64,000 nucleotides of DNA. Source: Laccaria trichodermophora. Its lineage: Eukaryota; Basidiomycota; Agaricomycetes; Agaricales; Hydnangiaceae. The position numbers and the translations under genes are program-made. The stretch is from the NCBI GenBank assembly GCA_018417955.1, contig JACTVC010000001.1, positions 62,001-126,000 of the forward strand, in the 5' to 3' direction. Numbering within the stretch: position 1 is the stretch's first letter; every line of letters starts with the position of its first letter. A model generated the notes under the pieces. It ran no database searches. It was not told the DNA's origin and saw only the letters and a program-made list of their open reading frames with translations. Shown piece after piece: positions 35,175-46,896 of the stretch.

Positions 35175-38100
35175 ATGGCCCTTCGTTTTCAGTCCAACTA
35201 CGATTTTACTGATGTCCCCATTCCTACCACTCGACAACCCCCTCCCTCTGGCGCAACTATACGTCGAGCAAAAACTCTCACAAAGCCAGAGCGTGGAGTC
35301 GCGCCTGTTCCTCTAATAAATCCACCATCACTTCCATCTCCCTCCAGCCCTGTCGCAAATCCCACTTACCAAGGTTCGACACCGTGGCGTATATTCTCTA
35401 GAATAGTTTCCTTTTGGGCCCCAGACTTTCTTCTCAGTTCTCTCGGTGGTCTCAAAGATAAGGCAGTTCGTCAGGCTTGGAGAGAGAAGATTGCTTTATG
35501 CTTCATCATCGCCCTCCTCTGTTGTGGTGTTGGCTTCGCGACAGTCGGTTTCCAAAAGGTACTTTGTCCAGAGTCCGCCCAGTCAGATCGTCGGTTTTCT
35601 CGCGTCGGCTCTTTGAAAGGTACCCTGGGTGTTCAAGGCCATATCTTCAATGCTTCTTCGGCCAAATCACCAACCGGCACTGACCTGCTCACCCTCGCAA
35701 AGTTCCCTGACCTCGACATCACTTATCTCTTTACCCGTGATGGATCTCAGTTCGCCGCCTGTAATACTCTCGCTTTTCGTATCGCTCGAGATGCCCCGTG
35801 TTCCACCGCGACCCCCTGCCCCCTTCCCGCAATCAACGCTTCCTCAACCTATCAGTCCCTCTCCCTCACAAATACAGGCTTTCTTGCGGGCTATTCCTGG
35901 GACCTCGTCACTTCTCTCCCAAATTACTTTGTGCTTGACGGGGTCGTCCTCAACCTTGCACCCTACATGCTCCTCCACCCAAATGCCGTTCCATCAGACA
36001 ATGTGGACACAGCCATTCGCACCGTCATGCGATCCAGTACCAGCGGAAAAGATGCCACTCGTTTGTTTTACAGTCGCGCGGACCTCAAATCTGCAGTCCC
36101 GTGCATCAAGCAGCGCTACTATGCAGGGAACATCGATAAAGTCACCCCAGGTTGCTTTGTCTCCAGTCTTTTTCTCTACACAGGATTAATTGTCATTCTT
36201 GGCCTCGTGTTTGTCCGTTTTGTCATGGCCTGCGTCTTCAACTGGTTTCTTTCAGAGCATCTGGCTGGCCCCCCAAACAGCCAGGAACTCAATCGTTCCG
36301 CAATTAGTCCAGCCGTCATGCCAGAGGGTGCCAATGTTTCCGTTGATAACAGGAACGGCACTGCACCGTGGGCGGGTGGACATAAAAAGCTGAACAAACC
36401 TGTTAAATCTGGCCGCTCAATCGCTTCCTCATCCAGTGCGACCCTGACCAACTCGGAGAGCACCCCTATCATGAGCCTCGCCCAGATCGGCGCCGAGCTG
36501 TTCGCCGTGTGCCTAGTAACATGTTACTCGGAAGGCGAGGAATCTCTTCGAACCACATTGGACTCCATATCGACAACCACGTACTCTGACGCCAGAAAGC
36601 TGTTATTTGTGGTTGCGGATGGCATGATTACAGGCGCTGGCGAAAAGAAAAGCACGCCCGACATCTGCGTTGGATTACTCGAAGCAGATCCCCGGTTTGG
36701 AAACCCTATACCTATGAGCTATAATGCCGTTGGCTCAGGCGGAAAGGCACAAAATAGAGCTATGGTATATGCTGGTCACTATAGTATGTTTTCTCTCAGT
36801 TGCTCCTGAACGTTGTCCCACATAGTTTTATTTTATAGCTGTGGCTGGTTGTCGCACTCCGACTGTTATCGTCGTCAAATGTGGCACGGAGGCGGAAGCC
36901 GCGACCGACAAGAAACCTGGCAATCGTGGAAAGCGGGACAGCCAGTTGATTCTCATGAATTTTTTCTCTCGCGTCACGTACAACGATCGTATGACTCCTC
37001 TTGATTTTGATTTATTTCGCAAGATCCATATCCTCATGGGCGTTACACCTGACTTTTTCGAAGTTTGCCTCATGGTAAGTGTACTCTGGTTTAAATTGGA
37101 CAGTCGCTCAATGGGTTTTTTTTTCAGGTGGACGCTGACACCAAAGTATTCCCCTCGTCGTTGGGACATCTAGTCAATTGCATGCACCACGACCAGATGA
37201 TCATGGGAGTTTGTGGAGAGACAAGAATAGCAAATAAACGACAATCTTGGGTCACTGCAATCCAGGTCTTTGAGTATTTCATCTCCCATCATCTTGCCAA
37301 GGCTTTTGAATCCGTCTTTGGCGGCGTTTCTTGTCTTCCTGGTTGCTTTTCCATGTTTCGTTTGAAGGCTCGAAAAACATCTGGAGATGACTGGATTCCC
37401 CTCATCATCAAACCCGAGATTGTGAAGGAGTACAGTCAAAATGAAGTGACCACACTTCACCAAAAGAACTTATTGTTGCTTGGTGAAGATCGCTTTTTGA
37501 CTACGATTCTTCTTCGGACGTTTCCCAATAGGAAAATGATGTTCTTACCTCAAGCAAGGTGCAGAACCATTGTTCCCGATACTTTTTCCATCCTTTTGTC
37601 TCAACGTCGTCGATGGATCAACTCTACAATCCACAATCTGATGGAACTCGTCCTTGTTCGCAATTTATGTGGAACATTCTGTTTCAGCATGCAGTTCGTT
37701 GTCTTTATGGATCTCCTTGGAACAGTTGTCCTCCCCATCGCCATCACACTGACGTATTCCTTGATTGTTGGCATCGCACTAAAGCCGCCAAAGTCGTTTG
37801 AGGAGGCAATTCCGCTCATGCTCCTTGTTGCGGTCCTGGGTCTTCCAGCAGTCTTGATTCTTATCACGACAAGGAAGGTGGTTTATGTGTTTTGGATGTT
37901 GATCTACCTCCTGGCTTTGCCAATATGGAATTTTGTGTTGCCTTTGTATGCGTTTTGGCATTTCGATGATTTTTCCTGGGGTGAGACAAGGTATGCATTT
38001 CAGAGAACTTTGTTCACTTTATTCCATAAGGTTGACCAATGCAACGCAGGAAAGTTGAGGGTGAGGCGAAGGATGAAGGTCATGGCGACGGAGGTGGTCG

Positions 38101-38752
38101 TGTAACCGCGCCTGCAGTTCCAATGCGACGATGGGAGGATTGGGAGCGATCAAGACTGAGGAAGTTGAAGCGTGAAGAGAGACGCAGGAGAGATTTCGAG
38201 AGATCACATCCTTCGGGATACTTTTCTGGTGACCGGGACTTTCTTTCTGCCCCAGACACCCGAAGCCAGTATGATGGATCAGATACTTTCTCGCTTAACT
38301 CTTCGGATGATGATCATTGGGGCACGCAGATCGGTGGTTACAATGAACATAATGCGCAATTCCCTCCACCTCCTGTTGGGCTTTCGCTTCCTCCTGGTGA
38401 TGCTTTAGAAACAGCGAAGACTTTGGACGGTGCTGAGTTGGAGGCCATGCTGGAAATGGGTTTCGACGGTCAATCAACACCACCAGTGTCGACATATGCG
38501 CCACGATTCCAATTGACAGACGGGTCGACGACGCAACTGATGAACGTGAGCGGTAACGGATATTCACCGCTATCAAGGTCTGGGTCGCCGGGTCTTAACT
38601 ATCCCCCAAATGCATTGTCCCCTACCTCGCCCACGATCAATATGAGCGGGGAGGGACGTGGCTGGTCTTCGGCTAATATGTCCGCTGGTGACAACGGACT
38701 TTCAGAGCGGTACGGCCCGTTGGGTCCACTTGACCCATCTGCAAAGTTTTGA
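35175..38752 (+). CDS. Class IV chitin synthase (Chs3-type)
   Basis: Four exons: 35175-36783, 36839-37074, 37128-37990 and 38050-38752. Phases agree, giving 1136 residues. It polymerises UDP-GlcNAc into chitin at the plasma membrane. N-terminal membrane segments lie near residues 105-130 ([19 protein letters not shown]) and 325-360. Glycosyltransferase-2 motifs follow: [17 protein letters not shown] (catalytic Asp), [11 protein letters not shown] (EDR) and [16 protein letters not shown] (QRRRW). A multi-pass region ([19 protein letters not shown] onward) and the class-typical [17 protein letters not shown] come next. The C-terminal ~200 residues are Ser/Gly/Pro-rich and probably disordered. 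Length and motif wording fit class IV. Introns are 53-59 nt. The gene is divergent from the phosphatase-like gene. Confidence 0.95.
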
Positions 38753-41107
38753 AAACGAGTCCACCCTCACGCCCACCATCATTACTTGCGTTGCAAGCGC
38801 CTCATTCGATTACCCTACACCATCCATTCCATGTCATTCACGCATACCAGCCTTGTTTTTTTGTCTCCCCTCGTTCTCTTCACGATGGACCACGGAAATT
38901 TTTCTTAGTAGCAGCAATCTAATACCCAACTGATCCACAATCCAGTCATTACCATAATCAACGTAGAGAAAGAAGTACAGTCGACATTCTCGCAATGCAT
39001 AATGTCGAATCCCCCGTTTTCCCAGAATCCTCAAGATTCGACGCTCACGGTGCTCAGTCGATTTTTCAGCTAGAAAAAAAAACTATGAAGTTTAGGAATT
39101 CCTGAGCCACCTTAAGCTTTATCTACGGGATTTAACGATATTCGTTTTGTTGTGTGGCTATTGGGCTAGATCATGGGCGCCTGAAGGGCGCAACAATTTT
39201 TTTGCCGACCTTCGAGCAGCCTCACCTCTGGGAGCATTCGAGGTACCTTCTTGCCAAAAGAAATTTAATACTTGATGTAGTGTTGAAAGTATCTTGACAA
39301 ATTCGGCCGGATACCGGTGTTTGTGGGCTAAAAAGAAAAGAAAAAGAAAAAAGAAAAAGGGAAGAGGAGGAAGGGAGGACCCCAACCTCACAATTAAATA
39401 TCAATACGGCGTGCAACAACCCAAGCAAGCAACCTGCAGAACACTTCACTGAGCTGCGGCAGTGCGTCCTGTACGTGTTTGCGAGCTGTAGGAATGCGGC
39501 GTAAAGCGGGATACTGGATACTCGCTTAGATTTGCGAGATGCATCAGGGTTTGTTTCCCTTTTAGATTTACTAGCGCGGTGCTTCGCTGCGCTCAGCCCC
39601 TTGCAGCTTTTGATTAGTAATAAGAAAGTTAAATCAAATAATTATGTGGTGGAGACAGAAGCACAAGAACAGTGAGGGCCGTGTTCCGCGGAAGTCTTGA
39701 GTAGCGTGGCATAAAAAGCCTGGGATCTGAACATCATCGCACTACGTTTGTGCAAGCGCTTACCTCTCCTCATCATGCTGCTCGGGAAGGCCTTAACAGA
39801 GAAAAATAGCAGCTGCCAGCGCGGTGCCTGCTTTTGTATTGCGGAAAATATACTATATATATAACAGACCCTTAACGACTGTCTTGGGACTGTCAGAGGG
39901 AAAGGCAAGTTTGTAAACGATACGTGCGAGTGTTCTGCCATGTCCGTTTGGAGCAATAATATACCATGGTGGAGCTGTTCCGCCACAAGAATGAGGCGGT
40001 ACGCGGCGATCGACTTCGTGCATGAAGAACTACAACTTGCAACTTAGACGTGAGGGTTAATAACAAAAACACTTACTTTGTCAATTTCCTTTCTATTTGG
40101 TGGACGTTGGCGAGATGGCTTGTTTTCGCCAAGTGTTCGTTAGCGTCTTGACTCGATGGATATCAAGACCGACTTGATATCCCTATGCCGGATCCTTGCA
40201 AGACTTGTCGTCGATCAGGCTGGACCTTTTCGAGGTCGGGAATGGTAAAGTTGGCCATACCAACACGCCCCTGGTGTCGTAGGTCAGTCAGTTAGCATTG
40301 GGAAGGGTACTTTACTCTTGTAACCTTAAGTTTCTCGTCCCTTCCATGTCTTTATTGCATCTGTTGTAAGATTGGGGAAGTGGATGAGGTGTAGGTCAAT
40401 TGTTCAAATTCCAGCTTTCCCTATGGAAAAAAAGTCTGCATGCATACCTTCTCCAAACCACTCCTCACTTCCTCTTGAACATCCCCAGATCTGTACTTTG
40501 AATGGATGAAGAACGCCAAACACTTCGCGAGGGTAGTGCCGATGTTTGATTTGTTGCTGTGTCTTTGTCTGTAGTGGGTCACATGAGGATCCACGTGGAC
40601 GACAGGAACGTATAAACATCGCGACAACAACTCGCGGCTTTACTATCGCTGCACGCGCAGAGCATCGTTTCACAAAAAGAAAGCACAATGGACATTAAAT
40701 TGAGTGCGATCTATGTATCTGATGTTCAAAAATGACCTACACTTCTTCGATCGCCCGGCAACAGCTCCAGAAACACATCACCACAGAGGCCTCAACAGGT
40801 AAAAATACAAAACTAAATTTATTATGCAAGAAACCCCGTGCAAAAATAATTGAGTCGTCACTGTCACGGTGACGATCGGGTAAACAGGTGGAGTACCCCC
40901 AACAAACGCCGGCTTCGCTGAGGCAGAGGACAAAGCGTCGAATTCTGCAAAAAATTGGCATGGCATTGAAGACGACGGCCGAGATCTGGAGGTAGTGTCC
41001 ACTTCGTCCAAATTCAGCTTGAGGACGGACTGGATTCAGTTGATGAGCACCGTGGGAAACGCTCCAAAACCTAGCCAAAATACTTGTATTGATTTTTGCG
41101 TTATATT
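38753..41107. other. Intergenic stretch without a confident gene
   Basis: It contains an A/G-rich tract at about 39328-39380 and no recognisable domain. One weak gene candidate (39640-40258, minus) is listed separately. A minus-strand frame at 40404-40688 and another at 40737-41107 have no recognisable motif and no clear splice chain. No RNA gene was seen. Confidence 0.5.
39640..40258 (-). CDS. Possible small spliced gene, unrecognised
   Basis: An ATG at 40258 opens MANFTIPDLEKVQPDRRQ. A CTAAC branch-like motif and an exon PSRQRPPNRKEIDK with a strong GTAAGT donor (about 40078) follow. A third exon, HEVDRRVPPHSC then TLARIVYKLAFPSDSPK, lies at about 40030-39870. The first donor (GTCTTG) is weak and the 3' end is unresolved. 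I recognise no family; this could be a decayed gene or chance. Confidence 0.22.
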
Positions 41108-41754
41108 TGGTGTTGCACAATCCTTGGTAAGTGTGACGACCAGTGACATGCTGTGACAGAGCGTCACAGGGCCAATTTCTTGAGACATGGACTTTGTACC
41201 TTCCACAACACCAATTCAATATATTTTTTGCAGTGGGTTTGAAGGAATGATGTGATTAAATCCACTGAGAGAGTTTTCCATGTATCAATTGTATTTATTG
41301 CTCCAAAAATGCGAAATCAGCTTGTTTTCCCTGCCAAATTTGGCACTCTGGAGAGATTGGACTATAACTTTCCAACCACAACACTTATGAACATGGTTTG
41401 TAGGAGGATATTACTTATAATTTGAATTCCAATCAATCTACAAGTCCAGAATTTTTATTTGTGGCCCCTATGTTGAGATCACCCCTAAGAATGGGCACTT
41501 TAACATAGTTAAGGGGTAGTAATTAAAATTCTGGACTTGTAGGATTGAAGCCACATACTAATCGGTTATTTTGTCTCTGCAAATCTAAGCCAAAATTCTA
41601 TCCATTGTGAAGCTGATAGCTCAAGTAGGCAACATTGGGCTAATAGGTGCTGCATAGCCACCAAAGTGAAATATATTGTATATTCTTATACATTTGGATA
41701 GAGAATGTCTATACAATTCTGGTGCACTTTTCCTCTTGTAAATCGGTGGAGAAA
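41108..41754 (+). repeat. Left long inverted-repeat arm (interrupted by the LTR element)
   Basis: Pairs with 46897-47571. The last 28 bp of this arm lie beyond the LTR element at 45636-45663. The arm carries GTGAC-rich subterminal sequence (41128-41165) and an internal ~105 bp imperfect palindrome with 'caagtccagaatt' near 41440 and its inverse near 41535. Confidence 0.92.
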
Positions 41755-42073
41755 TGTGATATAGGATTGGAAGGGAATGCCCAGAGGCCATAGTCAAACA
41801 GTGGTATATAGCTAGATTTGGATATCTTACATAATATATTGATCTTTTGTCTTGAACCACCACCTTGTCAGCAGTCTTGCCATCCTCTTGCACTACATGT
41901 AGTGCTTTGTATAACTGTACTTCCTACAGTATGCATAATCATGTTGGGCCAGCTGAGTATCTTGTAACTGCTCATTGCTCACTTATGGGTGTTGATCCCA
42001 GATCCACCCATTCTTGCCTCCTCCTTCCCTCTTGGCTTCAGCTATGCGAGAAGTTCAGAGTGAACGCTTCACA
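41755..42073 (+). repeat. 5' LTR of the non-autonomous element
   Basis: 319 bp, apparently identical to 45312-45630 and homologous to the solo LTR at 3284-3601 (opposite strand). The ORF seen inside is present in both copies and is not considered a gene. Confidence 0.95.
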
Positions 42074-42074
42074 A

Positions 42075-42092
42075 TGGTGGGGGCACCGCGGA
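42075..42092 (+). other. Primer-binding site of the non-autonomous LTR element
   Basis: Same 18 bases as the chromovirus site at 22187-22204 (minus). The identity extends about nine bases further (cttcaccaa), beyond what tRNA pairing alone would need to preserve. Confidence 0.8.
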
Positions 42093-42810
42093 CTTCACCA
42101 AAGCATGGTTGAAGTCTGCATTTCTTGGTAGAGGGAGAGCTGGAGAGTTGTGGGAATGCGCCAGCTCATCACAGGAGGAACCTTAGCATGGATGGTAGCT
42201 GCTGCTCGCACACTTCGCGGCGGGCTTACTACTTCATGTGAAAGGGCTCATCCATCCTTCAGTTGGATGAACCATTGATTTTAGCTTGTGCTTGCATGGC
42301 TGGTTGAGGTTTGTTTGATTGGGTTGCTGCGCTGACTCTGAGCAGCTGGGCTTTGGGATTTCGCGACTACGCGGCCTGAAGTCTACTGTGAGGAGAGTTC
42401 CTACTCACCTATGTCTGGATTCCGCAACTATGCGACCATTGACTTGGTGAGGAGGTTGCCCACAACCAGTGTTGCCTGCTGCTTTGCACTGCTTCACTGT
42501 CTCTCAGACTCCACCTGTTCCTCAACCATCTCCCTTGTCTTTTAGCATCTAGGCCTCTCAAGAACAGCCAGATGTTCATTGACATCCCTCCAGTTCAGTC
42601 TACTGTTCTGGAAATTATGTGCTATGCCCTACTATGCTTCTCTCCCAATCTTTCCTGTTTTCTTGCTTGAGGAATGAGTGTTCTCATCCTCCTTACTTCT
42701 CTATGAACTCCCTGGAATGGCTCTTCTTGGTTTCTGAATGGTTAGAAGGGTTTGGAGTGGTTTTGGGTTGGATGGGGTTGATGGGACATCAAAATGGGAC
42801 TTATTCACCT

Positions 42811-43771
42811 CATATCTCGCCAACCGACACCCCGATTGCTCTCGTCTCTTTTGCGCTGGGAAGCCCTCGTTCATACCTTTCTTTGGACCCCCTGAACTCG
42901 CCAAACGGTCGCGTATTGGCTGCGCTTCACCTACTTCAGCCTGGTATGACCAAAATGAACATATCTCGTCCGTTCTCGGCGAGATCCTTGTCGTTCCTTT
43001 TGTTCTTTGGCTCGTTTTTAAGCCATGGTCAATGCGCTTCTGGGGAGCCCTCATACGTGTCAAACGGACAAGCAGTTCCTGTGTTACAGCACCATCCCTC
43101 CAACAACCACTTACATGTGACTTGTTCATGTCATATCTCGCCGACCGACGCCCCGATTGCTCCCGTCTTTTTTGCGCTGGAAAGCCCTCATTTACACCTT
43201 TCTTTCGACCCCATGAACTCGCCAAACGGTCACCTATTGGCTGCGCTTTGCCTAGTTCAGCCTGGTATGACCAAGATGAACATATTTCTTCCGTTCTCGG
43301 CGAGAACCTCGTCGTTCCTTTTGTTCTTTGGCTTGTTTTGAAGCCACGGTCAATGCGCTTCTGGGAAGCCCTCATACGCGTCAAACGGACAAGCGGTTCT
43401 CGTGTCACAGCACCATCCCTCCAACAACCATTTGCATGTGACTTGTTCATGTCATATCTCGCCAACCGACGGTCGTATCGCTCTCGTCTTTTTTGCGTTG
43501 GGAAGCCCTGATCCACACCTTTCTTTGGACACCATGAACTCGCCAAACGGTCACCTATTGGCTGCGCTTCGCCTAGTTCAGCCTGGTATGACCAAGATGA
43601 ACATATTTCGTCCGTTCTCGGCGAGATCTTCGTCGCCCCTTTCGTTCTTTGGTTCGTTTTGAAGCTACGGACAATGCGCTTCTGGGAAGCCCTCATACGC
43701 ATCGAACGGACAAGCGGTTCTTGCATTACAGTGTCATCTCTCCAACAACCATTCCCCATTCCTATTGCCAT
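42811..43771 (+). repeat. Three tandem 321 bp units inside the LTR element
   Basis: Units start at 42811, 43132 and 43453 ('catatctcgcc'), exactly 321 bp apart, with modest divergence. As 321 is divisible by three, reading frames stay open through the array. This gives a 356-codon minus frame (42701-43771) and a 257-codon plus frame (42738-43511) on the same DNA. Neither resembles a known protein. Confidence 0.9.
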
Positions 43772-44109
43772 AACCTGCTCGCATCGGACGTTCTATAGCT
43801 CGTTTTAAACGTTGGATTCGTACCTTTCCGACGCACCTATTTACGTCGATAACGGACAACAGCCTGGTCTGCAGTATGCATTTACTCCAGAACTGCAGTT
43901 TCTGGGTATCACCTCTCTATCTCGACTTCCACGGCTCGTCACGATACGCGAATTATACCGTTGGAAAGGTGTCGTTCGTGGCTTTCGAACGGGTATTTGA
44001 TCTCCAGGAACGGGCCAGAAATCACTACGCTATGCTCAAACACATTTTTGGCTACCTCAGGATCGCCCCTCTATTTGGGGTGTTAAGACTTGATTGGAGG
44101 ACTCTTATG

Positions 44110-44515
44110 GGCAGGGGAGACACCTCAACTGGTTGAGAGTTGCTGCTTGCGCATTACGCGGCAGACTCTTCTTCAGTCATGGTAACCTTCTGGCTCCATC
44201 AGAAGGCTGATTGCTGCTCGCGCGTTGCGCGGCGGATCAGTGTGGAGGAGTTGCAGCTCGCGCATTACGTAGCGGACTCTTCTTCAATCATGGTAACCTT
44301 CTGGGTCCCTCAGAAGTACTGATTGCTGCTCGCGTGTTACGTGGTGGATCAGTGTTGAGGAGTTGCTGCTCGCACATTATGCGGCGGACTCTTCTTCAAT
44401 CATGGTAACCTTCTGGCTCCTGATTGCAGCTCGCATGTTTTGCAGCGGATCAGTGTTGAGGAGTTGCTGCTCGCACATTATGCAGCGGACTCTTCTTCAA
44501 TCATGGTAACCTTAC
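44110..44515 (+). repeat. Four tandem ~111 bp units inside the LTR element
   Basis: The landmark 'tcatggtaacc' recurs at about 44178, 44289, 44401 and 44503 (spacing 111, 112, 102). Each unit contains 'gctgctcgc.cattacg.ggc' and 'gactcttcttca'. Confidence 0.85.
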
Positions 44516-44774
44516 AGACTGCTGCTTGCGTGTTGCATGGCCTGTGTCCACTCTGGGGGGCAAAATTTATGACATCATTTTTTTCCCCTCCTTTCCTTCG
44601 ACCTCTTATCATTCCTACCCAACATGGCACCACCTTTACCCACTCAGACACCAACTTAGGATCATGGCTTGTAATTTTCCACTGCACGATCTCTTCGCCT
44701 CTATCCTCCCTGGCTTGATTCTTGAGATTCGCACACTGGAAAAGTGGGGGGCTGTAGGGGAGTATAGGTGGAAG

Positions 44775-45010
44775 ATGGGAGGAGAGGCGCAAGCCTCTAT
44801 CCCATTACACACTCCCCACGTCCAGACGACACACCACAATGGAAGCAAGCTACATCATCTTGATGGGTAGAGGGAGTTGAGTTGGGATCAACGATCTGAG
44901 TGGAGAGGCACAAGCCTCTATCACACTATACATGTCTTATACCCAGACCACAAGTATGATGGAAGCATGCTACACCATCTTGATGGGGAAAGGCAATGGA
45001 GTTGGGATGG
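44775..45010 (+). repeat. Two tandem ~125 bp units inside the LTR element
   Basis: The pattern 'ggagaggc.caagcctctat', then 'cacaa..atggaagca.gctac', then 'atcttgatggg' and 'ggagttg.gttgggat' occurs twice, about 125 bp apart. Confidence 0.75.
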
Positions 45011-45311
45011 ATGACCTGGAAGCCATCCACTTGCATGGTTTCCCAGTACTCATGGTTATACATCACTGAAGAGAGAATGGGAGGATCATATAGGTATTTC
45101 TGGGTTAAGCTGGGAGCTTACAGTGACCAGCTTTCCAGATAGCAAATTATTTGGGGCCAAATTTTTTCTTTCTTTTATTCATCTTCTTTGCTTTGCTACC
45201 TTTTGGTCTCATTTTATCCTGATATTCACTCTGGGGGGCAAGAGGATTTCTATTCTATTATTCTTCCCCACCATTGTTTTCCTTACATGCCGTCTGGACA
45301 TTGGGGGGCTT

Positions 45312-45630
45312 TGTGATATAGGATTGGAAGGGAATGCCCAGAGGCCATAGTCAAACAGTGGTATATAGCTAGATTTGGATATCTTACATAATATATTGAT
45401 CTTTTGTCTTGAACCACCACCTTGTCAGCAGTCTTGCCATCCTCTTGCACTACATGTAGTGCTTTGTATAACTGTACTTCCTACAGTATGCATAATCATG
45501 TTGGGCCAGCTGAGTATCTTGTAACTGCTCATTGCTCACTTATGGGTGTTGATCCCAGATCCACCCATTCTTGCCTCCTCCTTCCCTCTTGGCTTCAGCT
45601 ATGCGAGAAGTTCAGAGTGAACGCTTCACA
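45312..45630 (+). repeat. 3' LTR of the non-autonomous element
   Basis: 319 bp with the same ends and sequence as 41755-42073. The polypurine tract ends at 45311 and the second 'agaaa' duplication starts at 45631. Confidence 0.95.
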
Positions 45631-45663
45631 AGAAATGACTGAGCTACATTATTTACAAGTTTG

Positions 45664-46896
45664 AGCTATTGGGGAAAGCATCCATCAGCGAATCGGTGAA
45701 GTCCTGATATGACCTTTTATTTCTCACAAGATATTTGTCAGATGATGGCAGATCACAATTCCTCACAATCCGTCGCAATCCTTGTGTGCTCCTCATGAGG
45801 ATGCATGCAGATTACTCCAGTCTTGTAGCTAGGTAAAATTATATATATATCATTTTTTTACAATTATGAGACAGTGTAATGGAGGAAAAAATTCCCATAT
45901 CAGCTCTTGACGAACGCAAAAACTTTCTGGACAATATCGCAAGTAATCAAGAGATAAACTCGAATAAAACTGGAGTCGTCAATGGGTTTTGTCACTTTAG
46001 GTGTTGGAAGACTGTCATGTGACCATCGGGTACGTTCGGCTGAGGTCGGAACATCATGGCATGTGACTGATGTTGAACTTCGCTAGTGTGAATTTCAGGA
46101 CTTTGTCTTCGTAACCACCACCCACTTCCCCATTATAGCTCCCTGAGTCCGCACATACACCCGCTCACCGATGTTGGCCACATCTGTGAGCTGGTGTATG
46201 TGCTGCTCTAGTCTGGCCATACGCTCTCCACACAGTGAGTCCTGCCTTTGCACGGTCAAAGCCCCTTCTAACGGATTTTATCTAGAATTATGACGAGTTG
46301 GCGTGCGCCCCCACTTTGTCAGCCCTCCTGCCCAGGTTAAGCGGGCTCACCACTTATCCACCCATCTTCTCTGCTCCCCCCATCGGCTCATGACGGACTC
46401 TCAGAATATACGACAGATCTAATGTGTTCTGGGGGTTAGCGAGTAACTTCGCCTCCTGTTTCAGCCATCCCTTCCCCTTTCCCTTAGCTCAGGCATTCTA
46501 CAGTAGCTTATAGTCATTCAATCTTGTACCTTATAGCTGTAATATATATGTTTCAATCCTACAAACCACAATTGAAAGGAATGGACAGTCTAAAATGCAA
46601 GAAAATCCCTCAAAAGCTATCAAAATGGATCACAACGTCACAAAAGAATGTATAGCGGCATGATATTGTGAAATCTTGCTTTATATTGTGAGAGATTGTC
46701 TAAAAGCGCAGTGATGATGAGGCCTCATCAGACGTTGTGAGGAGGGTTGAAATCTTATAGTAAATTGTGATGATTTCAGTGAATTGTGATCAATTTCGTA
46801 CCTTACGATGGATCATTGTATTTCCCATGATTTTCTGATGTCACCAGTCTGCCAAATTGAGAAGGTGCCTGTTTTGGCCACCAGTTATAGATGTCC
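45664..46896. other. Core of the long-TIR DNA element, no gene seen
   Basis: 1.2 kb between the inverted arms. It contains several 'cacaatcc' and 'attgtga' motifs in both orientations and only short frames. No transposase-like motif is visible. Confidence 0.6.

Larger units (their letters stand above)
41755..45630 (+). mobile_element. Non-autonomous LTR retrotransposon (LARD/TRIM-like), TSD agaaa
   Basis: 3,876 bp with 319 bp LTRs at 41755-42073 and 45312-45630 that look identical (TGTGA..TCACA). A perfect 5 bp duplication 'agaaa' lies at 41750-41754 and 45631-45635. One base after the 5' LTR is the primer-binding site TGGTGGGGGCACCGCGGA (42075-42092), and a polypurine tract ATTGGGGGGCTT (45300-45311) abuts the 3' LTR. 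The 3.2 kb interior encodes no gag, protease, reverse transcriptase or integrase and is largely tandem repeats. It must rely on enzymes made elsewhere. Orientation follows from the binding site and polypurine tract. Confidence 0.95.

Noticed and set aside
39158..39449. Phe/Leu-rich minus frames of 75-77 codons
   Set aside because: They read through the A/G-rich tract at about 39328-39380, which yields artificial hydrophobic runs.
41865..42131. 88-codon plus frame, repeated at 45422-45664
   Set aside because: Duplicated LTR sequence; the common part is identical in both LTRs.
42701..43771. 356-codon minus frame as a host gene
   Set aside because: It lies wholly within a non-autonomous LTR element and its openness follows from a tandem repeat whose period is a multiple of three; kept only as a finding.
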